From positions 310,001 to 374,000 of the forward strand of contig NRSV01000021.1 of NCBI GenBank assembly GCA_002286855.1: 64,000 nucleotides of DNA. The letters run 5' to 3'. The notes under the pieces are model-generated. The model ran no database searches. It saw nothing but the letters and a program-made list of their open reading frames with translations, and was not told the origin of the DNA. The position numbers and the translations under genes are program-made. Shown here piece by piece: positions 34,918 to 47,900 of the stretch. Numbering within the stretch: the first letter of the stretch is position 1; every line of letters begins with the position of its first letter. This DNA is from Bipolaris cookei. Its lineage: Eukaryota; Ascomycota; Dothideomycetes; Pleosporales; Pleosporaceae.

Positions 34918-36310
34918 ATGCTTCTACGGATAGCGCTGTTTTTTGTGGTCGCGTTTTTGTCGCTGCTAGTTGTTGGCGCAGAAGACTATTACAAGGTATG
35001 TAAAGTCTACATTATGCATTTCATAATCTTACCTTTATCGCAATGCCAAGTGCATTGGCTAACCAAGTCACGCAGCTACTGGGTCTTGAGAAGGATGCCT
35101 CAGAGCGCCAGATCAAGAAAGCATACCGAAATCTGAGCAAGAAATATCACCCCGATAAGAACCCGTACGTCCAATACTACACCAGTCCACCAACAGTTTG
35201 CTAACATATCACAGTGGCAACGAAGAAGCAAATCAGAAATTCGTTGAGATTGCCGAAGCCTACGAAGTCCTCATCGAGAAAGAAACACGCAAGATATACG
35301 ATCAATACGGCCACGAGGGCATTCAACAGCACAAACAAGGTGGTGGTCCTCGCCAGCACCACGATCCCTTTGACCTCTTCTCGCGCTTCTTCGGTGGTTC
35401 CGGACATTTTGGACATCATGGCGGGGAGCGACGAGGGCCGAACATGGAAGTCAAAGTATCCATTCCTCTACGTGACTTTTACAATGGCCGTAAGACAGAG
35501 TTCACGATTGAGAAGCAAGCAATCTGCTCAGCCTGTGAGGGATCAGGTTCAGAAGATGGACACGTAGAGACCTGTGGCACATGCGGCGGACGAGGTGTTC
35601 GCATACAACGACAACAACTTGCACCGGGACTCTTCCAGCAAGTCCAGGTACATTGCGACCAATGTCATGGCAAAGGCAAGACAATCAAGCACCCATGTCC
35701 GGTCTGCAGCGGTAGTAGAGTTATCCGTGAATCCGAGACACACCAACTTGAGATTGAGAAGGGCATGCCCAACGGCGTACGCATCACCTATGAGAATGAA
35801 GCAGACGAGAGTCCGGACTACGTCGCTGGTGACCTTATCGTCCATCTCGCCGAAGCCGATCCTGCATTCGGACAACAAGAGCACGAGCGCACAGATGGTA
35901 CCTTCTTCCGAAGACGGGGTAAGGACCTCTTCTGGCGTGAGGTTCTGTCTCTCCGAGAAGCATGGATGGGTGACTGGACCCGCAACATCACGCATCTCGA
36001 CGGCCACATTGTTCAGCTCTCACGTAAACGCGGCGAAGTCGTACAGCCCAATCTCGTTGAAATCATCAAGGAAGAAGGTATGCCAATCTGGCATCAGCAG
36101 CTGGAAAACAACGAGGGTCTGCAATACGGTGACCTGCACGTCGAGTACGTAGTCGTCTTGCCCGACCAGATGGACAAGGGCATGGAAAGGGACTTTTGGA
36201 GCGTCTGGGAAAAGTACAGGAAGAAGAGTGGTGTTAGCATTGACGCTGAGCTCGGTAGGCCGCAGGAGCCGATTAAGATGCCGGAGCCTGATGCGCATGA
36301 TGAGCTGTAA
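34918..36310 (+). CDS. SCJ1: ER-lumenal DnaJ/Hsp40 co-chaperone
   Basis: Type I J-protein that stimulates the ER Hsp70 (BiP/Kar2) during folding and ER-associated degradation. Exons 34918..34995, 35076..35164 and 35215..36310 give 420 aa. The order is a signal peptide (LRIALFFVVAFLSLLVVGA), a J domain from EDYYKLLGLEK with the HPD motif in KKYHPDKNPG, a G/F/H-rich linker, four CxxCxGxG-type zinc repeats (CSACEGSG, CGTCGGRG, CDQCHGKG, CPVCSGSR), two beta-sandwich client domains and the C-terminus DAHDEL. The terminal HDEL is the classical K/HDEL retrieval signal and fixes the ER location. The second intron falls inside the J domain just after HPDKNP. Confidence 0.95.
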
Positions 36311-36338
36311 GCATGTCTTTTGCTAAACGTGCAACTGT

Positions 36339-36352
36339 GGGGGGGGGGGGGG
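36339..36352. repeat. Poly-G homopolymer (14 nt)
   Basis: A run of 14 G only 29 bp after the SCJ1 stop codon, so it lies in the 3' UTR or terminator. Probably length-variable. Confidence 0.8.
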
Positions 36353-38454
36353 AGACAAGGAGAGAATTTTGTATGAATTGACGCGCGAATACCCGCTGGT
36401 GAATGAAGATGGTGTGGAGTTGGGGAGTCTTCTGTGAGATCAATGAGCATGGGAAATGGAATTTATAGATGGGTTTTGATCTTGATTTTCTTGGTATAGA
36501 TGGCAAGAATATGCAGTAGTATGTGTAAGGTGTTCTTGTTTTGCTTTGTTGTGTATGTGGTGGGGTTACAGAGTAATTAATTCCATGTCTTCGTCTTAGT
36601 AGGGCCTGTTTGTTGTCTTGCTATTACACTCTTCTTACATATCAAGCATTTTATTCTAATACAGTCCTAGCTCTCATGGCCTTGAACGCTGTGTATTTTG
36701 AAGGAAGAGTTAAATAGTTGAAATACAGGTTAGTAGGGGTCGCAATGTGGTTAAGTTGTCAATTCCTTGGGCCATCTCTCGTGATTCGAATGACTGGTTT
36801 CTATCAACAGAAAAATTGAATATTGTGGGATTGTGTCCTAAGCAATACTTGGAGAGATTACACATAGTCATCCTGGACCTTTGTATACTGTATATCTTCA
36901 GGCATGGCAATAAGTGAGTAGGTAAAGCATTTAAATGAGACTGGGTATAGGGCCTCCCTGAGTAGCGAACTTGGTACTGGGTAGATGTGAGATGTAAAAC
37001 GACTTGATGATGAGAGCACTGTATTGGTGTTTATCCAATGCATTTGGACTTGGTTTGAAGAAAATAAGAGGGAATGGAAGATTTCCAAAGTAATATTTTA
37101 ATGGTTTTTGTGTGTTTCTTTACTAAGGTCTGAATAGTTTCTCATATTATGACTTTTCTCTATTAGAATGCATGTATATCTGATAATGAATTCCATATTT
37201 ATCATTCGACCAATTGTGATGTTACTTGAAGGGCTTTTTCTATGTTGAAGGGATACCCATTTATCCTAAAGCCACGATATATCTAGCACACAAGTGACTC
37301 ATTCGTCATTTAGTCCCGTAGTCTAGGATTCTGGCCAAGAAGATACAACTCCACATACACCAGCCCTTTCCCCAGATAATCCCAGCTCTCACGCATTCAC
37401 CCCGCGACCCTCCATCGCTAACCCACTGCCTACAACAAGGAATACCAATAAAACGGTCAACAGTCCCGAACCCGCTTATCACGAATCCTTTGTCGGGTAA
37501 ATCTAGCCGGGCCACTGATAAACAGGTGCCATTTGGGTGGTGAAACCCCCAAAGAATCCTTCAGATCCTGCAGCAACAGGAGTTCGACATAGGGCTGCAG
37601 ACAATCACACGTGGCGCAAAAATCCCCGGGATATATATCCTCCCCCACGCTTTTCATGCTCCAGTTCTCGAAGGAAGGGGAGGGAGGGCGAAAAGAAAAT
37701 CCTCCTTGTCGCGTGCGTGTATGCAAGCAGGCATATCACTAGCTTCTGCATGCACCGATGTGTATATCTCGGTAGCGGGTTTTCGACGTCAGTAGTAAGG
37801 GATGGCTGAATCCCCCATCTTGGCAGCGCTTGTATGGTGGAAGAAAGGAAGAAAAGAAAGGGAAAGGAGGAAATACGCTGTGCCGCATTGCACACCGCAT
37901 TATCGTGGATGGTGCATAGCAGGATCTGGGCCGCTTAACCGGGCCAGCCAAATGCATGAGAACACATGGCCGCGGAAGGAAGCAGAACACGGTACATACA
38001 TCGGTACGTACGTGTGTGATTGCGGCTGGCGTGTTTCTCGCTTCAAAGAACGGTACTCGGTACCAGGTGGTGGTGTGACACCGACGTGCTGGGTCGGATG
38101 AATCATGTTGCGTTTACGCGCGTGAACAGAAAGGGGAAATGTGGGAACCAAGGAAAATTTCGGCATCACCACCCCACGGACATAAAACGTATATGAGCAA
38201 GCGAGGACGTGGCGATTAATAATCTGATACCGATCAATCGGGTAATTTCGCTACAGCACACCACCTTCAGTAAAGGATTGTATGTGCGAGACCGAAACGA
38301 GCCATAACCGAGTGTGAGGGTCAGTCAGTTTCACACGGTGTTTTCCCTATCCAGAACGTTAGTTAATCAAGATGTGCACCCTTCAACCATGTACTCGGTA
38401 CACATATGCCCTCGCACGAATTACTCACTTGGTTTAGCCCATTGCCATTAAGCA
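36353..38454. other. 2.1 kb gene-free region, AT-rich at left
   Basis: No coding frame stands out. 36600-37300 is AT-rich with TA-rich runs, which could be old mutated repeat DNA, although I see no transposon motif. 37970-38080 and 38385-38405 carry repeated GGTAC sequences (CGGTACATACATCGGTACGT, CGGTACTCGGTACC). The right end is the 3' flank of the CinA-like gene. Confidence 0.5.
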
Positions 38455-39054
38455 TCACAGCTTACCACCGTCCGCTTTGATAACATCCCTAATCAGCTTG
38501 AGCGCCTCAACCGCAAAAGCCATCATGTTGCCTTCCCTCTCTGGGCTCCCGGTCTCTACCTCTCTCGTCGCCGTGTCCCCACCCTCGCGTGCCACTGCAA
38601 GAGCCACATATCCCGGCGTACGGTTCCTGGTGCTGCCGGCCGTGGGGCCTGCAGTCCCACTCTCGCTGACAGCATACGTGCTGTCCAACTTGCTGCGCGT
38701 GTGCTCGGCTAGACCTGAGACAACAGCTGGTGTAGGGCCACTGTAGCCAGAGACTGATTCTTGGGTCCAACCGGCAAACGCAATGCGCGATTCGAGGGTG
38801 TAGAGGGTTAGTCCGCCACGGTAGTAAGATGATGCGCCGGGAAAAGACAGAAGAGCTGCAGAGATGAGACCGCCTGCTGCCTATGAGGTGGTGTGTAGTT
38901 AACTTTAGGTGCGTATCACATATCCATCGGTGGATGGAAAGGGTACACAAACTGTTTCTGCAACTGAAATTGTCTCTTTGCGCTCTTTGAGAAGAGTAGC
39001 CACCTCTTGAACTATCAGCCGGAGCTCTTCGGGTGGGAAGTTTGGGGGTAGCAT
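38455..39054 (-). CDS. CinA C-terminal-domain protein (NMN amidase-like)
   Basis: Exons complement(38455..38880, 38953..39054) give 175 aa. The intron 38881-38952 starts GTTTGT, a less common but GT donor, and ends CATAG. The protein is only the CinA C-terminal domain: SVAETAAGGLISAALLSFPG (SxAE-x-C/T-GG-L family opening), GASSYYRGGLTLYTLESR, and SGTAGPTAGSTRNRTPG followed by YVALAVA. In bacteria this domain (PncC) deamidates nicotinamide mononucleotide to nicotinate mononucleotide, recycling NAD breakdown products. The fungal enzyme most likely does the same or acts on a related amide; that is inference. The usual cysteine/threonine of the SCTGG motif is replaced here by TAAGG. The C-terminus is slightly extended (FAVEALKLIRDVIKADGGKL). 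Confidence 0.88.
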
Positions 39055-39385
39055 TGTGCGGCTTGAAAACGACGTTAAGGGATTTTGCGATGTTTTTGGG
39101 GATTTATTGAGTCAATATCAGCTACTGTAGAGAGATTAATATTTTTGGTTATTCGTTTACAACATTGTTCCAGACCAAGTACGCCGAGATGTTGTTATGG
39201 CCGACGTCGACATTGCGAGTCAGTGGGGTAGCTTCTCCAAAGTGATGTGATGCGGGGTAGCTTCTGTTTCGAGCACCGACAATATATAGATAGATATAAT
39301 ACTTTGTACTTCATTTACCTCTGATATTTTGATGGATGAGTTATTGCATATAGGTTCATGTGCGTACCCCCTTATCATGCCTAAG
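39055..39385. other. Intergenic, no gene seen
   Basis: This short AT-leaning stretch holds the promoter of the CinA-like gene and the 3' end of the P450. Nothing else is visible. Confidence 0.55.
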
Positions 39386-41398
39386 CTAGTCAAAAGCGAA
39401 CCTTTCTTCTCCTCTCCTCATCAACCTGATAGGTATGGAAGTGCCCCGCAGCTGTAACGTAATAATGGATGCAACTTTGTGTTGAAGTGCATGCTGGGCT
39501 CTGTCTACAGCTTTCTTGTACAACTCTCGCCGCTGTTGGCCCCCCTTTGGCATCTTGTTCACCTCTTCGTCAGAAGCAAAGTCATCGACGGCAAGCTCAA
39601 CACTGTACTGCGAGAATATAGCAGCTAGCACCGCGAGAACCTCAGCTTGCGCAAAGCGTCGCCCTATGCAGGATCGGAAACCATCACTGAATGGAATATA
39701 AGATCCTTTGACAGGCTTGAAGAGCTCCGATGATGTGTCTTCGCCGGCTGGTCCACGTAGTGCTTCATCGTCGTAGTCAATTTCAACGAAGGATTCCGAA
39801 AGTTTGTTCTCTACAAACCAGCGCTCAGGTCGGAAACGATCCGCGTCCAGCATACCATCATCGTTTGTATTATTTTCAGATGCGGGCCAGTACTTCGGAT
39901 TACGATGGACAGACGAGCAAAGGAAGACGTTCGCACCTGCAGGGATAGTGTATGTCTGACCTTCCACCTGAATGGCCTGGGATTGGTCTGGTGTGACCGA
40001 TTTTGGAATGTTGACAATTGGCTGCAATAGCCGGAGCGTCTCGTTCATGACTGCAGCTGGCATGCTCGCGAAAAGCTTGGGAAAATGCTCTTCGTACGTC
40101 CATTCACTTGTCGGTTTACCATTGAATATCCGGTCAATATCTTGTTGTAACCGTTTCTGTGATGCCCAGTGGATTGCAAGATAAATCAGCGAAAAATGTA
40201 GCGTGTTTGCTGTTGTTTCGTGGCCCGCTAGCATAATCACAAAAGCATTACCTAGTATATCGCTCTTATCGGCAGTTGTGGCGTTTTCCCCTGTGATACC
40301 ACTACCGCGAATTAACGATTCAAAAACATCCATCCCCCTCTTGCTTTCACCAGAAAGAAACTGAGTCTTTTTGATCTCATACAGTTCGTTCATGTAGGCG
40401 CTCCACTCGCCAGCTGCCTCAGCGACTGTACGGTGCGCCGTAAATGGAGATTTTTCTATTAAAATGCATCAGTGTCATTGTTTCAATTACGAGTGGCACT
40501 GATATATCTTACCAAGCCACGGGATAGGTATTATCTGGGTCCATATGATATTATGAAGCAGCTCACTGAGTGCTTCTCGATAGCTCATAGTATGACCGGG
40601 AGGCGCCTTGGAGCTGACAGAGATGGATTGCTCTGTATTCTTACTGACAGTTTCCTCCTTACCTTCTTCGTGCGGCCAGGTAACCCGTACATCGAAGCCT
40701 GCGCTACTAATGATGTACAAAGCAAAGTTCATTGCAGCTACAGAAGGATCAATTATGGTCTTGTTGCCTCTTCCATCGGGTCCAGCCCAGAGACTAAGCA
40801 GTGATTTTGCGTGATGGAGTGTTTCGTTCCAAACCAGCTCATTGTTGCGCTCACCGAAACTCGGCGCTACAAGTTTGCGATGATTACGCCATTCAGCTCC
40901 TTCGGTAGTCACAAGATTCTTCCCATATATATTGAGGGATTTGTAAATCTCGAGCGGTTTGGGAAAGTCATTACGACGGGTGGTGATTTGGGTGATGGCT
41001 TCTGCATTAGCGACATAGACGGTGAGTCCAGAGGGGGCGGCGGCGATGAATATGTCCTTGCCAATCTCCTTGAAATATTTGTATCCAGTCACATGGGACC
41101 ATTCTGCCTGTAGAATTCTGCAGAGCAATGGTTAACATGTGATGATGGGAACCATTGTTTATACGTACTCTAACCAAAGGCCTGTTAGGGAGCTTGGGAG
41201 AATTTTTCGCAGCAGCAGCGTCCAGAATTTGAACGTGGCCAGCCAGAAACGATTGTAAATATTCCAAGGAACCGAAACCACAGGCAGTCCTGAGCTCTTG
41301 GCGAGCGCGATATTGCGCTGATGGCGGTGATATCTCCAAGCAGCTTTGTAGATGGTGTAGGCTACGATGGCGCTAAAGACCCAGGTGGCAGAGACCAT
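39386..41398 (-). CDS. Cytochrome P450 monooxygenase
   Basis: Membrane-bound class II (ER) P450. Exons complement(39386..40455, 40513..41117, 41169..41398) give 634 aa, on the long side for the superfamily. An N-terminal anchor (MVSATWVFSAIVAYTIYKA) is followed by the basic WRYHRHQR. Signature motifs: C-helix WRNHRKLVAPSF, I-helix oxygen-activation motif MLAGHETTANTL, K-helix ETLR (ExxR), PERW (PERF-type) in FRPERWF, and the heme loop PFSDGFRSCIGRRFA with the cysteine ligand. The first join uses GTACGT at 41168, not the in-frame GTATAA four bases on, because only this keeps WLE-ILQAEWSH in frame. No biosynthetic cluster partners lie nearby, so the substrate cannot be guessed. Extra length sits in an acidic loop (DEALRGPAGEDTSSE) before the heme loop. 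Confidence 0.92.
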
Positions 41399-44300
41399 GG
41401 TGAGCGAAGGTGTAGAGAAGTGGCTATGCTATGCTAGAGAAGGTAATTAGACGACGGTGCACGAGATGTTTGCTGTTTGTGATGCTGTGCTCCTTATCAG
41501 AGGAAGACGTGACGTCGCCATGTTGGCGCTACTGATCGGCCAAGGTGGCGTTTCAGCGCTCAAACAACCTTTCAGGGGCCAGTAAAAACAATAACAATGT
41601 GCACCTTCCAGTAAGGTGCTGATCTAAGCCGATAGGTTCATGCTCTGGTAGCTATGCAGACCAAAAATATTATACATGTGGCGCTGCCACGCGAAGGATC
41701 TTTGTGTAACAAGCAGTCTTCATCCAGGTACGAGTCTTGGCAAGAGCTTGGGGTTATTAGCCGCCACCTACCGTATAACAATACACTGATATAATAGTAC
41801 TCACTCGGCCGCCCAAGAGACGACGGGATTTCCGATGCATTTGCATCACTGGATGCTTTCGTCAGATGTGAGGCTACCTCGCTTGCATGCAGAGTTTGCG
41901 TCTCGTACGACACCCCTGGCACAACGCTCCGTGGAGGCAAGGAATGCGCATGCCGCTTGGTGAACAGTAGCGGGACAGAAACTTGTTGTTTACGTACTGA
42001 CATACTACTATATACTACATACTAGATATGTACGTACCTATGTACACGCTACCAGCTTCGACGTCACAAGCCAGGCTCTGGTTGTTTCGTTGGGCTCGGC
42101 GGACAAACTTTCCATGTTCCAATAAGCTTCGGGGTTGCAATGCGACTGTTGTGTCGCTTTGCTGTGACCTCCATCTTCAACCCAGACCAGGGCATGTCAT
42201 CTCAAGCGGCACGTAAGGCTAGGCGCGAGTCATGACCACTGACACAGCCTGCCATTCTCTAGGGCGCAAAACTTTGTGTAGGAGCAACCCTGATCCGGTC
42301 AAGCAAGCAAGCAAAGCGACTACTACACCGACTCGATGGCGACTTATCGGCCGACTTTGACTCGTCAAGAGGGCGTGTGAGGAACCACCCAAGGGATTAC
42401 TGGACGCTTTCTGCCTTCCACGTGGAGAAGCTACAGCCACCAGGATGACGAAGCCAGGGTTCCCACGAGGGTTGCAGGCCGACCTTGCTCAGACGGCTCG
42501 GGCTGTGGGGAGGGGAGTCGTCTATCGGACATGGCTTTAGCAGCAGCAGCAATCATCTAGGTTGAGGCAGACCGCAACTTGGCGTAGCGTCGGCGGACAG
42601 GACCGGGCAGAGTCGGCTGGTCATCTGACAAGATGGCTTCAATGGCCACTACTGTGACGGGCTTAGCAGCAGCGGCCACTGCTGTTTGGGATTAATGCCT
42701 TCCTGGCAGCTGACCATGCCGAGGCACGGTCAAGAAGAGAGAGAGTGTGTGTGTGCCTGTTGGCAAAGGACATTAGCAGAGACTTCCCGTCGTGCAAGGG
42801 TGGCTAGGCGGCGGCGGCACCGCAGCGCGGAGCGGAACCAACGTTATGATGGAGGGGCACGTCGACAACGCCGTGGTGATCCTGGCCTGCCTGCTCCCAT
42901 GTCGGCTGGGAGCCTACTGTTCCTGACGCCATTCTGGCGGTCGCATCTTACGGCGCGCTAAATAACATCCAGGATTTTCCCAGGAGTGTTTTGTCATGGT
43001 GAAACTAATGTGGTGATGCTACTACTACTACTACTACATACGTACCAGGCCGAGAGCCGCGTTTTCCCACCGTACGACGCGGGCAAATGGGTAGTGCAGG
43101 GAGTATACGCACCATCTGGCCATGTGCCACCAGGCTGCCTATAGGAGTTTCGCCAGGATCCGCAGCATGGGAGTGCAGATCTTTGGGCAGCAGCAGCAGC
43201 AGTGGTTGGTGGTAGCAGCCATGATAGTCGCAGATTTCCACGTCCTTTTTGACGGAGATTAGGGCCTAGGGGTTGAGGGTGGCACGCAACGAGGGGCTGG
43301 CGGACGGGAGCGAATGCGAGGGAGGTGGCAATGGGCAGCATAGCCATTCTTTGCAAGCAAAAAAAGATAGGGCATACAAGCTGTCTGGACGCCACCTGCA
43401 GCGCATCACTTCCACGAGCCTTCTCGAATGCCTTGGTGCCGCAGTAGAGTGGAGGCTGGGAGGACTGGGCATGTTGACTAGTGCCTCGACGAGCTCGGAT
43501 CAGCTTCCTGAGTCTTTGAGGCCAGCAATTGGGCGAAAATTGTCCGACTCAAGGCCCTCATGACAGGCTTGCTTCAAGCTGCACCAGGGCCGCTGCGGAG
43601 AGAAGTGTTGTTGGTGAGCGGAGAAGCGCGTAAGCCGCACGAAACAAAGTGCCCAGCGACGGCCAGCCACAAGGGCCGGGGCGGGCAGGCCAGTTTCTGG
43701 TGGATGAGGCAGATGCAGATTGCACATGGATATGGACATGGCTGCACGGTTGCCGTGGACGGGAGCGACGTTTGCTGTCTACAGCAGTTGCAGTAATGCC
43801 CTGGATGGGCGATGGGCGACGGGCAGAGCGCCATTGTTTGATGGAGACTACTGCGACTGCTACCACTGTTGCATGGTCCTGCTCGGCCGCCCTGGAGCAT
43901 CCGGCGATGCGTGGTTTGGCTGCATACAGACACACATGCTATTATACACACACCCTCTACATGTGTATGTGTGTGTACACACGCACCCACACTGCGCGGC
44001 TGGTGGACCCCGCCCAACCCTGCGCGGGCTGGGCGTGCACAAGCGAAGCTGCAGAAGCTCTCTGATGTCTCTGACCGTCCTTTGGTGCACGCTGCTCGCC
44101 CATTTGCCTTGCGCTAATCGGTCGTCTCTTCACCTACCTTTGCCCACGGCCGCCGCCGCTGTGGTCGTCGTGGTCATCACCGTCCCATGTGCGCTGGGCC
44201 TTGGTGTCATTGACTGCTGCTCTCTGCCTTTGGCCTCACCCCCCCCACTCCACCCCCTTGTCATCATCACCACCACCATCAAACACCACCCTTACCAGCC

Positions 44301-44984
44301 CTAATATTACTCCCATCACCTCCACCATCACCTCCACCTCCACCACTACCCACAACCCTCGGCGCGCGTGTGCCTGAGCCAGTGCTGGGCCGCCTCCCGC
44401 GCCCTGTCGCATCGCGCCCTGGAGCTGTTCCTTTTTGCGACTGATATGGTTTCGCGCCTTTTCTGATTGCGCCCTGGCCCCTTCGTTCGCACGGCCTGTC
44501 TTAAAAGCGCCACTTTTCGCCGACTGAGCGACAAACGTCCTAGCATTGACCGCGCGCGACTCATTCATCTTGCCTTTACCTGCTTCGGATAGTTGCCTCC
44601 GGCTCCATGGTAAGGTCGTCCTGCCCAAGACTAGGTCCTTTCGTTGCGCACGCGGCATAGGAAAGCTCCCGTCCTGCATCCCACTCTGGCCTCCGAGCAC
44701 TTGCCCTGCGACGCTTTCCAAACTCTTCCCCTCTTCCATGCGATGACGCGGGTTGGGCTGTCATCTGCAAATCACTACTGACCAACCAACTTGCTGCCGT
44801 TTTGGTGAATTGGTCCCCTTCCGCCCCTGCGACTGCCGAGGCCGCTCTCCACCAGCTGCACCCCCCGCGACCTTCCTTCCTGGCTTTTGCCGTTTGGTGG
44901 TCCTGGAACCATCCGTTGTGCCCAGTAGTGCTCTGTCATACATAGCCGCATGGCCATAGCGGATTCTGTCTGGCATATGTAAGG
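41399..44984. other. 3.6 kb gene-poor region upstream of the regulator
   Basis: No gene supported. It contains a TAC/TAT-rich tract at about 41996-42040, a (CTA)n microsatellite near 43018-43037, a (CAG)n run near 43186-43201, an AC/GT-rich tract near 43925-43990 and C/A-rich trinucleotide tracts near 44265-44350. The last kilobase is likely the promoter and 5' leader of the Zn2Cys6 gene. Long frames on both strands near 43.6-44.7 kb come from these biased tracts. Confidence 0.5.
43018..43037. repeat. Trinucleotide microsatellite (CTA)n
   Basis: About six to seven tandem CTA units in gene-free DNA, next to a TACGTAC sequence. Confidence 0.75.
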
Positions 44985-47900
44985 ATGGCTGATCCTGACG
45001 CGCCCGCCCATAACAAGAGAGCTCGTTTGGGCTCCAGCAATCTTGACCACAACGGCCACGGATTCCCCCCTCCTCCACCGCCTCATACCCAATCCACCCG
45101 CCCTCCGACACATCCCACCTTGGCTCAGGCCTCTCCGCCCTACACTACCCACAGTCTATCCGCTCCTTCTCACCAGTACACCGCTCACCCCCAAGCCTAC
45201 CCAGGCCCGCTTCCCTCGCCATCGTTACCACCCTCTGACATTCGCGCCCTTGCGGATCCGCGCAACATACCCTCTCCCCGGCAGCATCCCAATGGCGTCA
45301 CAGGAGTCGCTACTGTGACAATCCCCCAGGACCGCATTTCAACCTACCGTCCTCCACCGACGCCCCAGTCAGCATCGGCCCCAGACCCTCACAGCTCCCG
45401 CTCCACTAGCCTCAGCCTCAGTACCGACGTCAAGTCCCAGCCCCAGCCTCAACCACCCATGGAGCATGGTGGCCATCACCCGTCGTGGCCCCCCATGAAC
45501 GCTGACCACCGGCCAAATGGCAATATGGCGAATGGCTACAGTCATGCAATGAGTCCCTCTCACCCCAACGGACCCCCGCCATACCACGCGCAACCACCAC
45601 CACCTGCTCAGCAATATCCCCAGCCAGTGACTCCCTACGCGCCCACGCCTTACATGAACGACTATGGCGCGACACAGCAGATACGAAGGAAGCAGGTCCG
45701 AGCCACGCAGGCTTGCAACCACTGTCGTTCGCGAAAGCAGAAGTGTGACGAAGCCCGGCCGTGCCAGTTCTGCAGAGAAAACAACTTTGACTGCCAGTAC
45801 AAAGATGTCCCACCACCAAAGTGCGTCGCCTCCACTCCACGTTTGGTCACCCCCCGCTGACGCTTCCCAGGCAAGACAGAAGCATGATGCAGCTTCAAGA
45901 GAGCGTCAACAGCATATCAGACGTTCTGTCACAATTCGTGGACCAGTTCAACACATGGAAACAGGGTGTCGAGAGCAGACTTCCACCGACGCGAAACGAC
46001 ATGATGTCCAATCACGCTTCACCCGAGGCCTCGTTCTCTACAACCCAAAGAGATCAGAGCACATCCAGATGGCCAACGCCTGCTCAAGGAAGGGTCCAAG
46101 TGGCTCGTGTACACAATAACCTCAAGATGGAATCACCGGTTGTCCCCCATTCGAGCACGTTATCGCCTCTGGGCACCCATGCCTCTGCTCCTATCAAGCA
46201 GGAGTCGCAGTTTGCTCCTCCTCCGCAGCAACCCGCAACACCTGCTGAAAGTGTAAGGACCGAACGTAGCCACGCTACCGAGACCGGCCCTAAAGAACAG
46301 ACCGGCCTCCAAGGAGACCACACTACCCCTGCACATAAACTGCTCGAAGAGTGGGCCCAAATGACTATCTTTATTCAAGGTATTCCATACCTGAAACGAC
46401 TAGCTGATAATGGCCGCGAAGTGTCAGACTACCCGATGCAGTTGGAGCAGGACCGTGGTTTGCTGCGCGTTTGGGGTGTTGGCGAGGGCCAAGACCTAAA
46501 CGATGGAGCCCAAGGCCCCGGTAGCCCCGAGAGCAGCAACGATTCCGAAGCCGCATCTCCAGCGCCTGGCAAAGATGGCTTGTGGGGCCATCCGCCTTAC
46601 GACCACCAAAGCCCCTCTGAGCCCAGCAGCACACCGCGCGAAAGCTATCAGAGTGGCCTTGGCCCAGACGGCCGCCCTGACTTCCGTCGTCATGTCATGT
46701 TTGATTTGCTCAAGTCGTACATGGACAGCATGCACATGTTCCATCCTTTCATGAACGAGATCAAACTCAAGCGTATGTTCAGAGAGTTCAGCGATCAATA
46801 CAGTCCCGAATCGCGAGGCGCAAGTGTTAGATCACCTGCTGTGAACGGAGTGCACCAGCTCAATCCCGGCGTCAAGCGAAAGCGCTCGGCTAGCGGATTA
46901 GACGGGTTGCCGTCGGCTCGAGGCGAGATTGAACGCTCATTGCGCAACGCCATTGTTCTACTTGTTCTTGCCCTAGGCAAGGTTTGCTCATACACAGACC
47001 CGTTGCCTGCACCGCAAAACGACCGGAATCCTTACATTCACTCGGAGTATGGCTATATCCGCAACTCTCCAAATGCCAACGGCAGTTTTGCTAGTGAGGC
47101 GTCTGAAGATAGCCGTCCGCGAAACATTGATATTCTCCCTGGTATGGCCTACTACGCTTATGCGACTGACATCCTCGGAAATCAGCAAGGTGGAAATACA
47201 ACAGCCCATGCGCAAGCCATGCTTTTGGCCGCGCTCTATCTTAGTCAGTTCGCACGAGTATTAGAGAGCTGGAGTTGGATCAATAACGCATGCCGGATCG
47301 CTCTGGTACTGATCAAAGCCGACTACACCAAGCTTCTTCGTGTGAACAACGAGAAAAGACAATATTGGAGTCCCAAGGAACGATATCGATTGAACCTGGT
47401 CATGTGTGTTTATTGGACAGCACTACAGCTCGAATCGTAAGTCGCTTCTATTGTCAAAATCGAGATCCCAACATCCGCTAACAGATATTTCAGTGATATT
47501 CTGGCGGAGATGAGCAACTTACCACCCTCCGGTATCTCCGCACACCAGAGTGACATTATGTACCCTGAGGGTGTTAACGAGACCTGGATCCAAGAGGACA
47601 ACAGCTCTGCGCAACCAGAAGACATCACTTCGGGCCCGCGAAACGACCTGATGATGAAGCTCTACTCTACGCAGACGTTCCTGCGAGTGATCCTGAATGT
47701 GGCACACAACGCCTTGTATGGACCCAGCGGACGAATGAGCTTCGACCCCACTAGTGTCAAGGAAGTCGCTTATCACGCGCTCACACACGTGGGTGTTTTG
47801 GAAAACTGGAGGAAACTACTTTCACCCGAGCTTGCCTGGGACGACAGCGAGTACCCCTCGACCGATCTCAACATTGCCCGTGTTCGCGCCAAGTACTATG

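Noticed and set aside
36353..37300. RIP-degraded transposon in the AT-rich stretch
   Set aside because: Composition is suggestive but I could find no transposase, reverse transcriptase or terminal repeat remnant by eye.
43574..44739. Several 130-190 codon frames on both strands
   Set aside because: They overlap each other on both strands in CA/CAC repeat-rich DNA and show no conserved motif; more likely promoter and leader of the regulator gene.
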